Origin: Candidatus Egaibacter danicus
GTDB taxonomy: Bacteria > Pseudomonadota > Gammaproteobacteria > Burkholderiales > Burkholderiaceae
Direction: 5' to 3'
NCBI GenBank assembly: GCA_011391115.1
Contig: JAABRC010000041.1
Span: 1-9,515 of the forward strand
DNA length: 9,515 bases
In this document: piece by piece, positions 1 to 6,850 of the stretch
Layout of the letters: each line of letters begins with the position of its first letter
Position numbering within the stretch: position 1 is the stretch's first letter
Program-made: the position numbers and the translations under genes
The notes under the pieces: generated by a model
Databases searched by the model: none
Told to the model about the DNA's origin: nothing
Seen by the model: only the letters and a program-made list of their open reading frames with translations

Positions 1-743
1 TCGGCATTGAACAGATCGCGACCCGTACTCTTTGGAGGCTCCCTGAAAAAATAGGCGTCATTGAGCAGGTGGTTGAGCAAGTCCAGGTGGACTTTCCCGC
101 TTGCCGCCCACTGGCCTCCTTCGTCATAGGCTTGGCCAGTGTGCGCCTTGCACCACCCATCCATTAGCGCGTTGCCGGGGCCACAGTCAAAGCCCACAAT
201 GCTGTCGCCCAGTACGGTCAGATTGGAGATTCCGCCTATATTCAACACGGAGACGGTTTCCCCAGATTGTCCAAAGGCGGCTTGGTGAAACCCCGGTACC
301 AGCGGCGCGCCTTGGCCGCCCGCTGCCACATCCCGGTTTCTGAAGTCAGCCACGACATCAATGCCCGTAAGTTCAGCGAGCAGGGCAGGGTTATTGAGTT
401 GGATCGTGTAACCGGTGGCATCAAATTCCCGGGGTCGATGCCGCACGGTTTGCCCATGGGCGCCGATGGCGACAACGCTTGCGGGGCTTGTTCTGGTTGC
501 CAGGAGCAAATCGCCTACAACTTCGGCGTAGACCCGTGCCAAGGCGTTTCCTGCCAACGCGCCTTGATGTAGTTCGTCTGGTCCCGAGGTGTTCAAAGCC
601 AGAAAATCCGCAGAAAGTTCGGGGGTGAAACCTTTGTAAGCGTGCGCTAACACCTTCGGGGGGTGTCTGGAATAGTCCACCAAAACCCCATCGGCTCCAT
701 CCAGCGATGTGCCAGACATGAGGCCGATAAAAAGCTCAGTCAC
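1..743 (-). CDS. anmK: Anhydro-N-acetylmuramic acid kinase, C-terminus cut by window edge
   Basis: Cytoplasmic sugar kinase of peptidoglycan recycling: it opens the 1,6-anhydro ring of anhMurNAc and phosphorylates it to MurNAc-6-phosphate using ATP. Reading the minus strand from a GTG at 743 gives 247 residues with no stop; the family is usually about 370-390 long, so roughly the last third is missing. Visible motifs are GLMSGTSLDG (residues 7-16, nucleotide-binding signature), IGAHGQTVRH (93-102), DFRNRDVAAGGQGAPLVP (133-150) and GFDCGPGNALMD (184-195), which carries the expected catalytic Asp at about 186. The frame is closed by a stop at 780-782 and no ATG lies between that stop and the GLMSGTSLDG motif, so GTG 743 is the best start, although its ribosome binding site is weak. 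It begins 23 bases after the M23 peptidase stop and is probably co-transcribed with it. Identification is secure; the exact start is less so. Confidence 0.95.
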   Translation of the reverse strand, partial: MTELFIGLMSGTSLDGADGVLVDYSRHPPKVLAHAYKGFTPELSADFLALNTSGPDELHQGALAGNALARVYAEVVGDLLLATRTSPASVVAIGAHGQTVRHRPREFDATGYTIQLNNPALLAELTGIDVVADFRNRDVAAGGQGAPLVPGFHQAAFGQSGETVSVLNIGGISNLTVLGDSIVGFDCGPGNALMDGWCKAHTGQAYDEGGQWAASGKVHLDLLNHLLNDAYFFREPPKSTGRDLFNA

Positions 744-766
744 CAGAGGCCGTGGCCATTGCAGGC

Positions 767-2125
767 CTATTGCGCACGACTATCCTGTATTGAGGCAGCG
801 GCGCTCAGTTCCTGTCGCACGTCGGACGCCATACGGTCAAACGCAGGTTTGGCGGCGGCGGATACCGGCACGGCCTCGCTTTCTCTGGCAATGGTGAGCG
901 GGTCATGGTGAACGCCGTTGACGCGGAACTCAAAGTGCAAATGGGGGCCGGTTGCCCAGCCGGTGGCGCCTACCGCGCCAATATTCTGGCCCTGGCTGAT
1001 GTTCTCGCCCTTGCGCACATTGATTCGGCTCAAGTGTGCATACACGGTGCTGTGATTGTTGCGATGCTTGAGGATGACCACGTTGCCGAATCCGTTTTGG
1101 ACGCCCGCGAACTCTACAAAGCCATCGCCAACACTGCGCACTGGCGTTCCATTCGGTGCGGCGTAATCCACGCCCAAATGGGCTCGCCATGTCTGCAAAA
1201 TGGGGTGAAACCGCATCTTGAAACCACTGGTGACGCGAGAGAATTCCATGGGTGACGCGAGGTAGGCACGCCGCAGGCTCTGGCCGTCCAGTGTGTAGTA
1301 CCCCCCTTTACCGCCCGAAACCGGATCCCGGAACCATGCCGCCTGGAAGGTTTTGCCACCATTGATGAACTCGGCGCTCAGCACCCTTCCCGTGCGCAGG
1401 GGCTCGCCGTCACCTTCCAGAGTCTCATACACAACAGAGAATCGGTCACCCTTTCGAAGCGCCCGGTGAAAGTCAATATCACCTGAAAAAATCTCGGCCA
1501 CCTGCGTTGCAATGGCGTCAGGGATATTGGCATCATCCGTGGCTGCAAAAAGTGAGGACTGAATCGTGCCACCTGTCAGTCGGGAGGACGTACTCAAAGG
1601 TGCCGTCTCCATACGTGAGGCAAAGCCTTGTGCTGTACGCTCGATCACAAGGCGCTTGAACGTGCCATTGTCATCAGGACTCCAGCGTGCGGTAAATTTG
1701 ACCAGGGCGCTGCGATCTGATGCTTCAACAGTGACATTTCGCCCGGCCCGGCCCAACAGACCTTGCCGCACGAGTGGATCCGTTCGCATGAAGGCCGCAG
1801 CCAATGAGTCATCCAGCCCAAGACGCTTGAGAAGAGTGTCTACGGTATCACTCGAGCGTGTGACCTCCGAGCGAAACACGTTGAACGTATTGGTGTCCAG
1901 GGCATCGACCTGCGGCGCAAAGGGCGCTGGCTGAACCGTTTCCAGAATTTCGCGAACGGGCAGATCAGAGGGATCGGGAGCAAACGAGGCAACGGCAAAA
2001 GCGCCACCACCGGCGCCCAACGTCAATGCAGCCACCAGCATTCCGACGTGTTTAGGATGGCGCTGGATGGTTGTGCCTGCCAGCGACAAAAGGCTGCGTG
2101 CAACGGTAATCAAGCCGTGATTCAA
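767..2125 (-). CDS. M23 family murein endopeptidase (MepM/Csd3-like), membrane-anchored
   Basis: Predicted 452-residue zinc peptidase that cuts peptide crosslinks of peptidoglycan in the periplasm. A single hydrophobic segment at about residues 28-48 should act as an uncleaved membrane anchor or signal. Residues 84-106 resemble the OapA/LysM-like domain of the MepM group, 200-300 fit the middle domain of Csd3-type enzymes, and 305-410 are the LytM (peptidase M23) domain. Expected metal ligands are present: H316 and D320 in HLGVD, and H397 in the HLHFE motif (395-399). H364 (YAH) and H395 are the likely catalytic histidines, so the enzyme looks active. The start is TTG at 2125, chosen because AAGGA lies 6 bases upstream; an internal ATG (residue 29) would remove the residues before the membrane segment. 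It precedes anmK, which fits release and recycling of wall fragments, and diverges from tyrS across about 134 bases. Family assignment is firm; the precise bond cleaved is inferred. Confidence 0.93.
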   Translation of the reverse strand: MNHGLITVARSLLSLAGTTIQRHPKHVGMLVAALTLGAGGGAFAVASFAPDPSDLPVREILETVQPAPFAPQVDALDTNTFNVFRSEVTRSSDTVDTLLKRLGLDDSLAAAFMRTDPLVRQGLLGRAGRNVTVEASDRSALVKFTARWSPDDNGTFKRLVIERTAQGFASRMETAPLSTSSRLTGGTIQSSLFAATDDANIPDAIATQVAEIFSGDIDFHRALRKGDRFSVVYETLEGDGEPLRTGRVLSAEFINGGKTFQAAWFRDPVSGGKGGYYTLDGQSLRRAYLASPMEFSRVTSGFKMRFHPILQTWRAHLGVDYAAPNGTPVRSVGDGFVEFAGVQNGFGNVVILKHRNNHSTVYAHLSRINVRKGENISQGQNIGAVGATGWATGPHLHFEFRVNGVHHDPLTIARESEAVPVSAAAKPAFDRMASDVRQELSAAASIQDSRAQ

Positions 2126-2131
2126 ATCTTG

Positions 2132-2136
2132 TCCTT
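2132..2136 (-). promoter_or_regulatory. Ribosome binding site of the M23 peptidase gene
   Basis: AAGGA on the minus strand, 6 bases before a TTG codon at 2125-2123. It is the evidence for using the TTG start instead of a downstream ATG. Confidence 0.6.
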
Positions 2137-2259
2137 GTGATTAACGGGCAAGCCAGCTTGACTGAAGAGCCGCCTTGCGGTGCCTGCGCGACTAAAATCC
2201 AGCGCAAAGCGAGCGTTGAGTATATCTGTAGCGCTCTGGCCGTGTCCGGAAATACCCTT

Positions 2260-3504
2260 ATGAATCAAGCCCTAACCCCCCAGTTTTCTGTAACAGATCG
2301 TGTCAAGGAGGCGCTCGCTGTTTCCTTGCGTGGGTGCGAGGAGCTGATTCCGCAGGAAGACTGGGTGAAAAAGCTGGCCCGCTCCGAGGCCACGGGCAAA
2401 CCACTGCGGATCAAACTCGGGCTGGACCCAACGGCTCCTGACATCCACATTGGTCATACGGTGGTGCTCAACAAGATGCGGCAGTTGCAGGACTTGGGGC
2501 ACACCGTAATCTTCCTGATTGGCGACTTCACCACACTGATTGGTGACCCGTCGGGGAGAAATACGACGCGCCCGCCACTCACGCCTGAGCAGATCAAGGC
2601 GAATGCGGACACTTATTACAAACAGGCATCTTTGGTGTTGGATCCAGCCAAAACAGAGATTCGCTACAACAGTGAATGGAGTGACCCGCTGGGCGCGCGC
2701 GGGATGATCCAGCTGGCCGCCAAGTACAACGTGGCGCGCATGATGGAGCGCAACGACTTCCATGACCGCTTCAAGGCGGGTACACCCATCAGCGTGCACG
2801 AGTTCTTGTATCCGCTGATGCAGGGTTATGACTCGGTGGCGCTCAGGAGTGACCTTGAGCTGGGAGGCACCGACCAGAAATTCAACCTGTTGATGGGGCG
2901 CCACCTGCAACAGGAGTATGGGCAGGAGCCGCAATGTATTCTGACCATGCCGTTGCTCGAAGGCCTTGATGGCGTGGAGAAGATGTCCAAGAGCAAGAAC
3001 AACTACATCGGTATATCGGAGGATCCGAACACCATGTTTGCCAAAGTGCTGAGCATTTCGGATGTATTGATGTGGCGCTGGTATACGTTGCTGAGCTTCA
3101 AAAGTGAGGCGGCAATTGCCGCCTTGAAGGTGGAAGTTGAAGGCGGGCGCAACCCCAAAGATGCCAAAGTCGCCCTTGCCAAGGAAATCACGGCGCGCTT
3201 CCATTCGGTGGCCGACGCGGACCGGGCCGAGCAGGACTTCATCAACCGCAGCAAGGGCGGTGTGCCCGATGAGATCGCCGAGTTGACCTTGCCACTGGGG
3301 GAGGGCGGTGCCCCGGTGGGAATCGGCGCCCTTCTCAAGATGGCGGGTCTGGCAGCGTCCAGCGGCGAAGGTAACCGTTTGATAGACGGGGGCGGCGTGC
3401 GGGTGGATTCAAGCGTGGTGAGCGACAAGGGATTGAAGCTGGCGTCCGGGACGTATGTGGTGCAGGTGGGCAAGCGCAAATTTGCCCGCGTTACCTTGGC
3501 GTGA
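2260..3504 (+). CDS. tyrS: Tyrosyl-tRNA synthetase
   Basis: Class I aminoacyl-tRNA synthetase that charges tRNA-Tyr with tyrosine in the cytoplasm. The 414-residue product has the Rossmann-fold signatures HIGH (63-66) and KMSKS (241-245), the GDFTTLIGDPSGR stretch (88-100), and GGTDQKFNLL (202-211), the form typical of the TyrZ / type-2 bacterial subgroup as opposed to the E. coli TyrS form. Residues about 353-414 fit the C-terminal S4 RNA-binding domain (IGALLKMAGLAASS, then GGGVRVDSSVV). Length is normal. The frame stays open upstream to an ATG at 2137, but those 41 residues do not resemble the family; ATG 2260 gives the usual N-terminus (MNQ...FSVTDRVKEALAV) and has a weak GGA about 9 bases upstream. 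It is divergent from the M23 peptidase gene, and its stop overlaps the next gene start in GTGA, so the two are probably translationally coupled. Confidence 0.96.
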   Translation: MNQALTPQFSVTDRVKEALAVSLRGCEELIPQEDWVKKLARSEATGKPLRIKLGLDPTAPDIHIGHTVVLNKMRQLQDLGHTVIFLIGDFTTLIGDPSGRNTTRPPLTPEQIKANADTYYKQASLVLDPAKTEIRYNSEWSDPLGARGMIQLAAKYNVARMMERNDFHDRFKAGTPISVHEFLYPLMQGYDSVALRSDLELGGTDQKFNLLMGRHLQQEYGQEPQCILTMPLLEGLDGVEKMSKSKNNYIGISEDPNTMFAKVLSISDVLMWRWYTLLSFKSEAAIAALKVEVEGGRNPKDAKVALAKEITARFHSVADADRAEQDFINRSKGGVPDEIAELTLPLGEGGAPVGIGALLKMAGLAASSGEGNRLIDGGGVRVDSSVVSDKGLKLASGTYVVQVGKRKFARVTLA

Positions 3505-4436
3505 GTCACCGGACCATGACGGCCACGCCTTCGCGCCTGCAGCTGCCATCACCCAGGACACTTCTGTGGGCCTCGGTGGCAGTTGCCATCGTCACCATCA
3601 CGCTAAAAACCCTGGCTTGGTACATCACCGATTCGGTGGGCCTGCTGTCGGACGCCATGGAGTCATTTGTGAATCTCGCCAGCGCCATCTTTGCGTTGAT
3701 GATGGTGACCATTGCGCAGCGTCCCGCAGATGAAGACCACCCTTACGGGCACCACAAGGCGGAGTACTTTTCTTCCGGTTTTGAAGGCATCCTGATCATT
3801 GCGGCAGCTATGGGCATCATTTGGGCGGCAGGTCACAGGCTGTTTGACCCGCAACCGCTACAAGCCGTAGGCTGGGGGCTGGCCTTGTCCGTAATCAGCT
3901 CTGCCCTGAATGGCGGGCTGGCGTGGTTGATGTTCCGCACGGCGAAGGTGCACCGATCCATCGCGCTGGAAGCAGACGCACGTCACCTGGTGACGGACGT
4001 CTGGACGTCGGTGGGTGTCGTGGTGGGAATTGCTGCGGTGGCCATTTCGGGGTGGTTATGGCTCGACGCCATTGTCGCGATAGGTGTTGCGCTCAATATT
4101 CTCAGGGAGGGCTTCCATTTGATGTGGCGCTCGTCACAGGGTTTGATGGACGAAGCAGTGGAGCCCGAGGTATTGGGTGAGATTCAGAAAGCGCTGGACG
4201 ATTTTACCCACCATACCATCCGGTTTGATCACTTGACGACACGACGCTCCGGGCAGCGCCGGTTCGTCGATTTGCACATGCACATGCCCGCGAGTTGGTC
4301 ATTGGGCCGGGCCGCGGCCCTGCGCACCAGTGTCGAGCAGGCACTCATGAGTGCCGTACCCGGTCTGAGGGCCTCCATCCAGCTGTTACCCAGCGATGTG
4401 GAAGCCCACTTCGATGATCCGAAAGACCTGATCTAG
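3501..4436 (+). CDS. Cation diffusion facilitator (CDF) family metal transporter
   Basis: Inner-membrane divalent metal/proton antiporter of the CDF family (relatives include E. coli FieF and the ZnT proteins). The 311-residue product has about six hydrophobic segments (roughly 20-42, 47-70, 95-112, 123-145, 167-184, 187-202) followed by a cytosolic domain (about 213-300) containing VDLHMHMP, the usual metal-binding dimerisation fold. The TM5 site H162-x3-D166 is intact, and DHPYGHHKAE (79-88) corresponds to the cytosolic loop between TM2 and TM3. In TM2, however, the two positions that are Asp45 and Asp49 in FieF are E54 and N58 (SDAMESFVN), so the transported metal cannot be assumed to be Zn or Fe. 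GTG 3501 overlaps the tyrS stop (GTGA); ATG 3516 is an equally plausible start, and neither has a strong ribosome binding site. Downstream it meets the small secreted-protein gene head-on with 13 bases between. Confidence 0.9.
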   Translation: MSHRTMTATPSRLQLPSPRTLLWASVAVAIVTITLKTLAWYITDSVGLLSDAMESFVNLASAIFALMMVTIAQRPADEDHPYGHHKAEYFSSGFEGILIIAAAMGIIWAAGHRLFDPQPLQAVGWGLALSVISSALNGGLAWLMFRTAKVHRSIALEADARHLVTDVWTSVGVVVGIAAVAISGWLWLDAIVAIGVALNILREGFHLMWRSSQGLMDEAVEPEVLGEIQKALDDFTHHTIRFDHLTTRRSGQRRFVDLHMHMPASWSLGRAAALRTSVEQALMSAVPGLRASIQLLPSDVEAHFDDPKDLI

Positions 4437-4449
4437 CAAGCCAGTCATA

Positions 4450-4788
4450 TCAATTGGACGGTTGGCTGGTGCCGGGCTTGCTCTCTTCCGGACAGCCGCC
4501 TTGACCCCAGTTACCCTTGCAAAACTTCCATACACACATCTCGCGTTTGATGGGGTTCATGCCTGCTTCGGTTTTGCAACTGGCCAACTGGGCCGGCCAC
4601 GCCGGCTGGGCAGCAACAGCTTTTGCAGCCGGGGCTTTGGCCACCGGTTTGACCGGAGGCTTGGGAGGCGCTGGTTTCTTGGCTGCCGAGGCCGGAGCCG
4701 CTGCTTGCGCCATCACCATGGTGGGGGTCAGGCTGACGCACAATAGCGCAGCGATGGTCAATGTGAAAGTAGTCAACAAGTTCTTCAA
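4450..4788 (-). CDS. Small exported protein with Ala/Pro/Lys linker and four-cysteine tail, function unknown
   Basis: I do not recognise a named family. Translation from TTG 4788 gives 112 residues: a signal peptide (1-28; hydrophobic LTIAALLCVSL, then VMAQA before a likely cleavage site), a low-complexity Ala/Pro/Lys linker (29-64), and a compact tail (65-105) with four cysteines at 71, 85, 90 and 99, including CVWKFCKGNWGQGGCP (85-100). Four Cys in an exported protein suggest two disulfides, and the tail is the part likely to carry function. The TTG start is preferred because GGAG lies 6 bases upstream, the signal peptide begins correctly there, and the longer frame up to 4851 would overlap dtd. 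The gene is divergent from dtd and convergent with the CDF gene, so it is probably its own transcription unit. The tail resembles short Cys/Trp-rich motifs I associate with uncharacterised Burkholderiales proteins, but that is only an impression. Confidence 0.75.
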   Translation of the reverse strand: MKNLLTTFTLTIAALLCVSLTPTMVMAQAAAPASAAKKPAPPKPPVKPVAKAPAAKAVAAQPAWPAQLASCKTEAGMNPIKREMCVWKFCKGNWGQGGCPEESKPGTSQPSN

Positions 4789-4794
4789 GGCGAT

Positions 4795-4798
4795 CTCC
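4795..4798 (-). promoter_or_regulatory. Ribosome binding site of the small exported protein gene
   Basis: GGAG on the minus strand, 6 bases before TTG 4788. It decides the start of this gene, because the reading frame remains open upstream into dtd. Confidence 0.55.
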
Positions 4799-4822
4799 GC
4801 AGTTACAACAGACCACCAGAAT

Positions 4823-4828
4823 AAGGGA
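4823..4828 (+). promoter_or_regulatory. Ribosome binding site of dtd
   Basis: AAGGGA, 5 bases before the GTG start codon at 4834; this supports the GTG start. Confidence 0.6.
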
Positions 4829-4833
4829 AAACC

Positions 4834-5295
4834 GTGCTGGCATTGATACAACGTGTAACAGAGGCACGGGTGGTGATTGACGGGCTCACCGCCGGTGAAA
4901 TTGGCCCGGGTCTATTGGTGCTGATGTGTGCCGAACCGCGTGACAGTGAAGTTCACAGTAACAAACTGCTGGCCAAGATCCTGAAGCTGCGTATCTTCGA
5001 GGATGCCGCCGGGAAGATGAACAACAGCGTTCAGAACATGGATGGGATTGGCACGAGCGGGGGCTTGCTCATCGTCAGCCAGTTCACCCTGGCGGCAGAT
5101 ACCTCGGCTGGCAATCGGCCAGGTTTCACCGGAGCCGCGCCACCTGCTGAAGGGCGTCGTTTGTATGACTACTTTGTGGCTCAGGCACGGCTGGCTCACC
5201 CCGTCGTTCAAACCGGTCAATTCGGCGCCGACATGAAGGTCCATCTGGTGAATGATGGACCGGTCACCATTCCGATGCGAATCAGCCCCGACTGA
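4834..5295 (+). CDS. dtd: D-aminoacyl-tRNA deacylase
   Basis: Cytoplasmic proofreading enzyme that hydrolyses D-aminoacyl-tRNAs (for example D-Tyr-tRNA) and mischarged Gly-tRNA-Ala, recycling the tRNA. The 153-residue length is about normal for the family. The N-terminus [16 protein letters not shown] matches the family apart from the first residues. The SQFTL motif (82-86) and the C-terminal NDGPVT motif (140-145), which carries the Gly-cisPro dipeptide that gives chiral selection, are both present. The start is GTG 4834 with a good AAGGGA site. It is transcribed alone: divergent from the small exported protein gene across 45 bases and convergent with ybeY. A tyrosyl-tRNA synthetase gene lies nearby, but the genes between point in different directions, so a functional link by operon is not supported. 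Confidence 0.96.
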   Translation: MLALIQRVTEARVVIDGLTAGEIGPGLLVLMCAEPRDSEVHSNKLLAKILKLRIFEDAAGKMNNSVQNMDGIGTSGGLLIVSQFTLAADTSAGNRPGFTGAAPPAEGRRLYDYFVAQARLAHPVVQTGQFGADMKVHLVNDGPVTIPMRISPD

Positions 5296-5299
5296 CTTT

Positions 5300-5318
5300 G
5301 CTGCACTGCCAATGCAGC
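5300..5318. terminator. Hairpin between convergent dtd and ybeY
   Basis: GCTGCA and TGCAGC form a perfect 6-base stem with a 7-base loop, 5 bases after the dtd stop and 13 bases beyond the ybeY stop. The position between two convergent genes suggests a bidirectional terminator. There is no clear T-run on either side, so efficient intrinsic termination is uncertain. Confidence 0.35.
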
Positions 5319-5330
5319 CAACTCGCTTTC

Positions 5331-5783
5331 TCAGGAATAAGGGTTCTTGATCCCCAACCCAGTCAATATCTCAATTTCTCGCGCTTCCATCGCTATTGCA
5401 TCGGCCTCGCTGGTTTCATGGTCCCAGCCTTGGGCATGCAGGGTGCCATGAACCAGCAGGTGGGCGTAATGGGCCTGCAGGGTCTTGCGATTCTCCCGGG
5501 CCTCTTTGGCAACAACGGGAGCGCATAACACCAGATCAGCTGTGACCAGCGGTGCCTGCGTGTAGTCAAACGTCAGCACATTGGTGGCGTAGTCTTTGTG
5601 CCGGTAGTCCCGGTTGAGCGCCTGGCCTTCCTGGGCATCCACGATCCGCACGGTGATTTCTGCATCTGTGTCCAGCGCATGGCGAATCCAGCGCGCAACC
5701 TTGTGGCGCGGCAGGGCAGCGCGGTGACGGGCCGCGTCTTTCAACTCGCCAAACTGAAGCGACAGGGACAGGTTTTTCAGCAT
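5331..5783 (-). CDS. ybeY: Endoribonuclease / rRNA maturation factor YbeY
   Basis: Metal-dependent single-strand endoribonuclease involved in 16S rRNA 3' end maturation and ribosome quality control in the cytoplasm. The 150-residue product has the diagnostic zinc motif H112-x3-H116-x5-H122 ([11 protein letters not shown]) and the conserved upstream block [17 protein letters not shown] (56-72) with the Arg residues implicated in RNA handling. Length is normal and the start is ATG 5783, though no clear Shine-Dalgarno sequence precedes it. It lies 55 bases downstream of phoH in the same direction, the widespread ybeZ-ybeY order. The ybeX (corC) and lnt genes that follow in E. coli are absent; dtd converges here instead. 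The weak ribosome binding site and the repeat just upstream may affect its expression relative to phoH. Confidence 0.95.
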   Translation of the reverse strand: MLKNLSLSLQFGELKDAARHRAALPRHKVARWIRHALDTDAEITVRIVDAQEGQALNRDYRHKDYATNVLTFDYTQAPLVTADLVLCAPVVAKEARENRKTLQAHYAHLLVHGTLHAQGWDHETSEADAIAMEAREIEILTGLGIKNPYS

Positions 5784-5790
5784 GTTTATG

Positions 5791-5849
5791 TATGAAATTG
5801 GCCTCTAGCCCTCTGAATATATGTGCAACATGCTATTATTATGATAGCG
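5791..5849. repeat. Probable copy of a Comamonadaceae interspersed intergenic repeat
   Basis: The segment filling the phoH-ybeY gap is AT-richer than its neighbours and contains GAAATTGGCCTCTAGCCCT (5794-5812) followed about 20 bases later by an inverted repeat: GCTATTAT (5832-5839) against ATGATAGC (5841-5848), seven of eight pairs around one central base. From memory, GGCCTCTAGC followed by a GCTAT...ATAGC hairpin is the pattern of a short repeat scattered through intergenic regions of Rhodoferax, Acidovorax and Polaromonas relatives. Only one copy is in this window, so the repeat nature rests on recall. It overlaps the end of phoH and supplies that gene's stop codon (TAA at 5839-5841), followed by further in-frame TAA and TAG codons. 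In the transcript the hairpin could act as a processing or attenuation point between phoH and ybeY. Confidence 0.55.
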
Positions 5850-6783
5850 TATCGCTTCTCTTGCGAGGCGCATCGTAGGCATCCACAATCCGCGCCACCA
5901 GTGGATGGCGAACCACGTCGGCGCTGGTGAAGCGGCAAATTGCAATGCCCTTGACCCGCTTGAGTACGCGCTCGGCGTCGATCAGGCCGCTGAGTTGGGT
6001 TTTCGGCAAGTCAATCTGGCTTACATCGCCTGTCACGACGGCTTTGGCGCCAAAGCCGATGCGGGTCAGAAACATCTTCATCTGTTCGGTCGTCGTATTT
6101 TGCGCTTCGTCCAGGATGATGAAAGCGTTGTTCAGCGTGCGCCCGCGCATGAAGGCCAGCGGCGCGATCTCGATCGCCTGCCGCTCAAACGCTTTTTGCA
6201 CCTGCTCGAATCCCATCAGGTCATACAGCGCGTCGTACAGCGGGCGCAGGTAGGGATCAATTTTCTGGTTCAAATCGCCGGGCAGGAAGCCCAGACGCTC
6301 ACCAGCTTCCACGGCCGGGCGGGTCAGCACGATGCGTTGCACCGCGCTGCGCTGCAAGGCGTCCACCGCCATGGCCACTGCCAGATAGGTCTTGCCGGTG
6401 CCGGCCGGGCCAATGCCAAACGTGATGTCATGGCCGGCAATGCTGTCCAGGTAAGTCGCCTGATTGGGGGTGCGCGCACGCAGGTCGGCGCGCCGGGTTT
6501 GCAGACCCGGGGCTTCGCCATCCACCATGTCGGCGTCCCCTGCCAGCATCAATTGCACCGTGGCCACGCTGATGGGCTTGGCCGCAATCTCATACAGCGC
6601 CTGCAGCATTTCCATGCCACGTTTGGCCTTGAGCTTGGGGCCGTCCACCTTGAACTGCTCATGGCGGTGTGCAATCTTCACGCCCAAAGCGACTTCGATG
6701 GTACGCAGGTGTTCATCCATTGGGCCGCACAAGTGGGTCAGGCGGGCGTTGTTGGGTGGGGAAAACAGGTGTCTGAGAATCAA
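5839..6783 (-). CDS. phoH: PhoH-like ATPase (YbeZ)
   Basis: Cytoplasmic P-loop NTPase of the PhoH/YbeZ family, related to the motor half of superfamily-1 helicases and thought to work with YbeY in RNA handling. The 314-residue product has an N-terminal small domain (about 1-90), Walker A GPAGTGKT (125-132), LTRPAVEAGERLGFLPG (153-169), Walker B FIILDEAQN (221-229) and TGDVSQIDLP (251-260), all intact. The frame is open to a GTG at 6831, but TTG 6783 is chosen because it gives the family N-terminus (ILRHLFSPPNNARL) and AGGAA lies about 8 bases upstream. ybeY follows in the same direction. The gene diverges from ruvA across 67 bases; TATGAT at 6811-6816 (minus strand) could be a -10 box, but no good -35 accompanies it. 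The last two residues come from the overlapping repeat, a minor change at a variable tail. Confidence 0.94.
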   Translation of the reverse strand: MILRHLFSPPNNARLTHLCGPMDEHLRTIEVALGVKIAHRHEQFKVDGPKLKAKRGMEMLQALYEIAAKPISVATVQLMLAGDADMVDGEAPGLQTRRADLRARTPNQATYLDSIAGHDITFGIGPAGTGKTYLAVAMAVDALQRSAVQRIVLTRPAVEAGERLGFLPGDLNQKIDPYLRPLYDALYDLMGFEQVQKAFERQAIEIAPLAFMRGRTLNNAFIILDEAQNTTTEQMKMFLTRIGFGAKAVVTGDVSQIDLPKTQLSGLIDAERVLKRVKGIAICRFTSADVVRHPLVARIVDAYDAPRKRSDTLS

Positions 6784-6791
6784 GCTGATAA

Positions 6792-6796
6792 TTCCT
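6792..6796 (-). promoter_or_regulatory. Ribosome binding site of phoH
   Basis: AGGAA on the minus strand about 8 bases before TTG 6783. Together with the conserved N-terminus it decides the phoH start against the longer GTG option at 6831. Confidence 0.5.
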
Positions 6797-6850
6797 GAAA
6801 AGAGTGCCTCATCATAGGCAAGAAAACACACAACTCACGCTGGGCACAAG

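Noticed and set aside
2158..2198. TTGACT (2158-2163) and TAAAAT (2193-2198) as a tyrS promoter
   Set aside because: The spacer is 29 bases, far from the 16-18 required, so the pair is not a credible sigma-70 promoter.
2137..2259. In-frame upstream extension of tyrS from an ATG at 2137
   Set aside because: The extra 41 residues do not resemble TyrS N-termini, and the stretch occupies the divergent intergenic region with the M23 gene. ATG 2260 gives the family start.
2272..3204. Long minus-strand open frame opposite tyrS
   Set aside because: It is the antisense shadow of tyrS: the sense frame has unmistakable synthetase motifs, while the antisense product is His/Arg/Val/Gln-rich with no recognisable domain.
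4309..4320. Perfect 12-base palindrome GGGCCGCGGCCC
   Set aside because: It lies within the CDF coding region in a GC-rich stretch (Gly-Arg-Ala-Ala-Ala-Leu codons) and is most simply explained by codon composition.
5905..6798. 297-codon plus-strand open frame opposite phoH
   Set aside because: Antisense shadow of a high-GC gene; the phoH frame has intact Walker A and B motifs, and the antisense product is rich in His/Gln/Ala/Gly without domain signatures.
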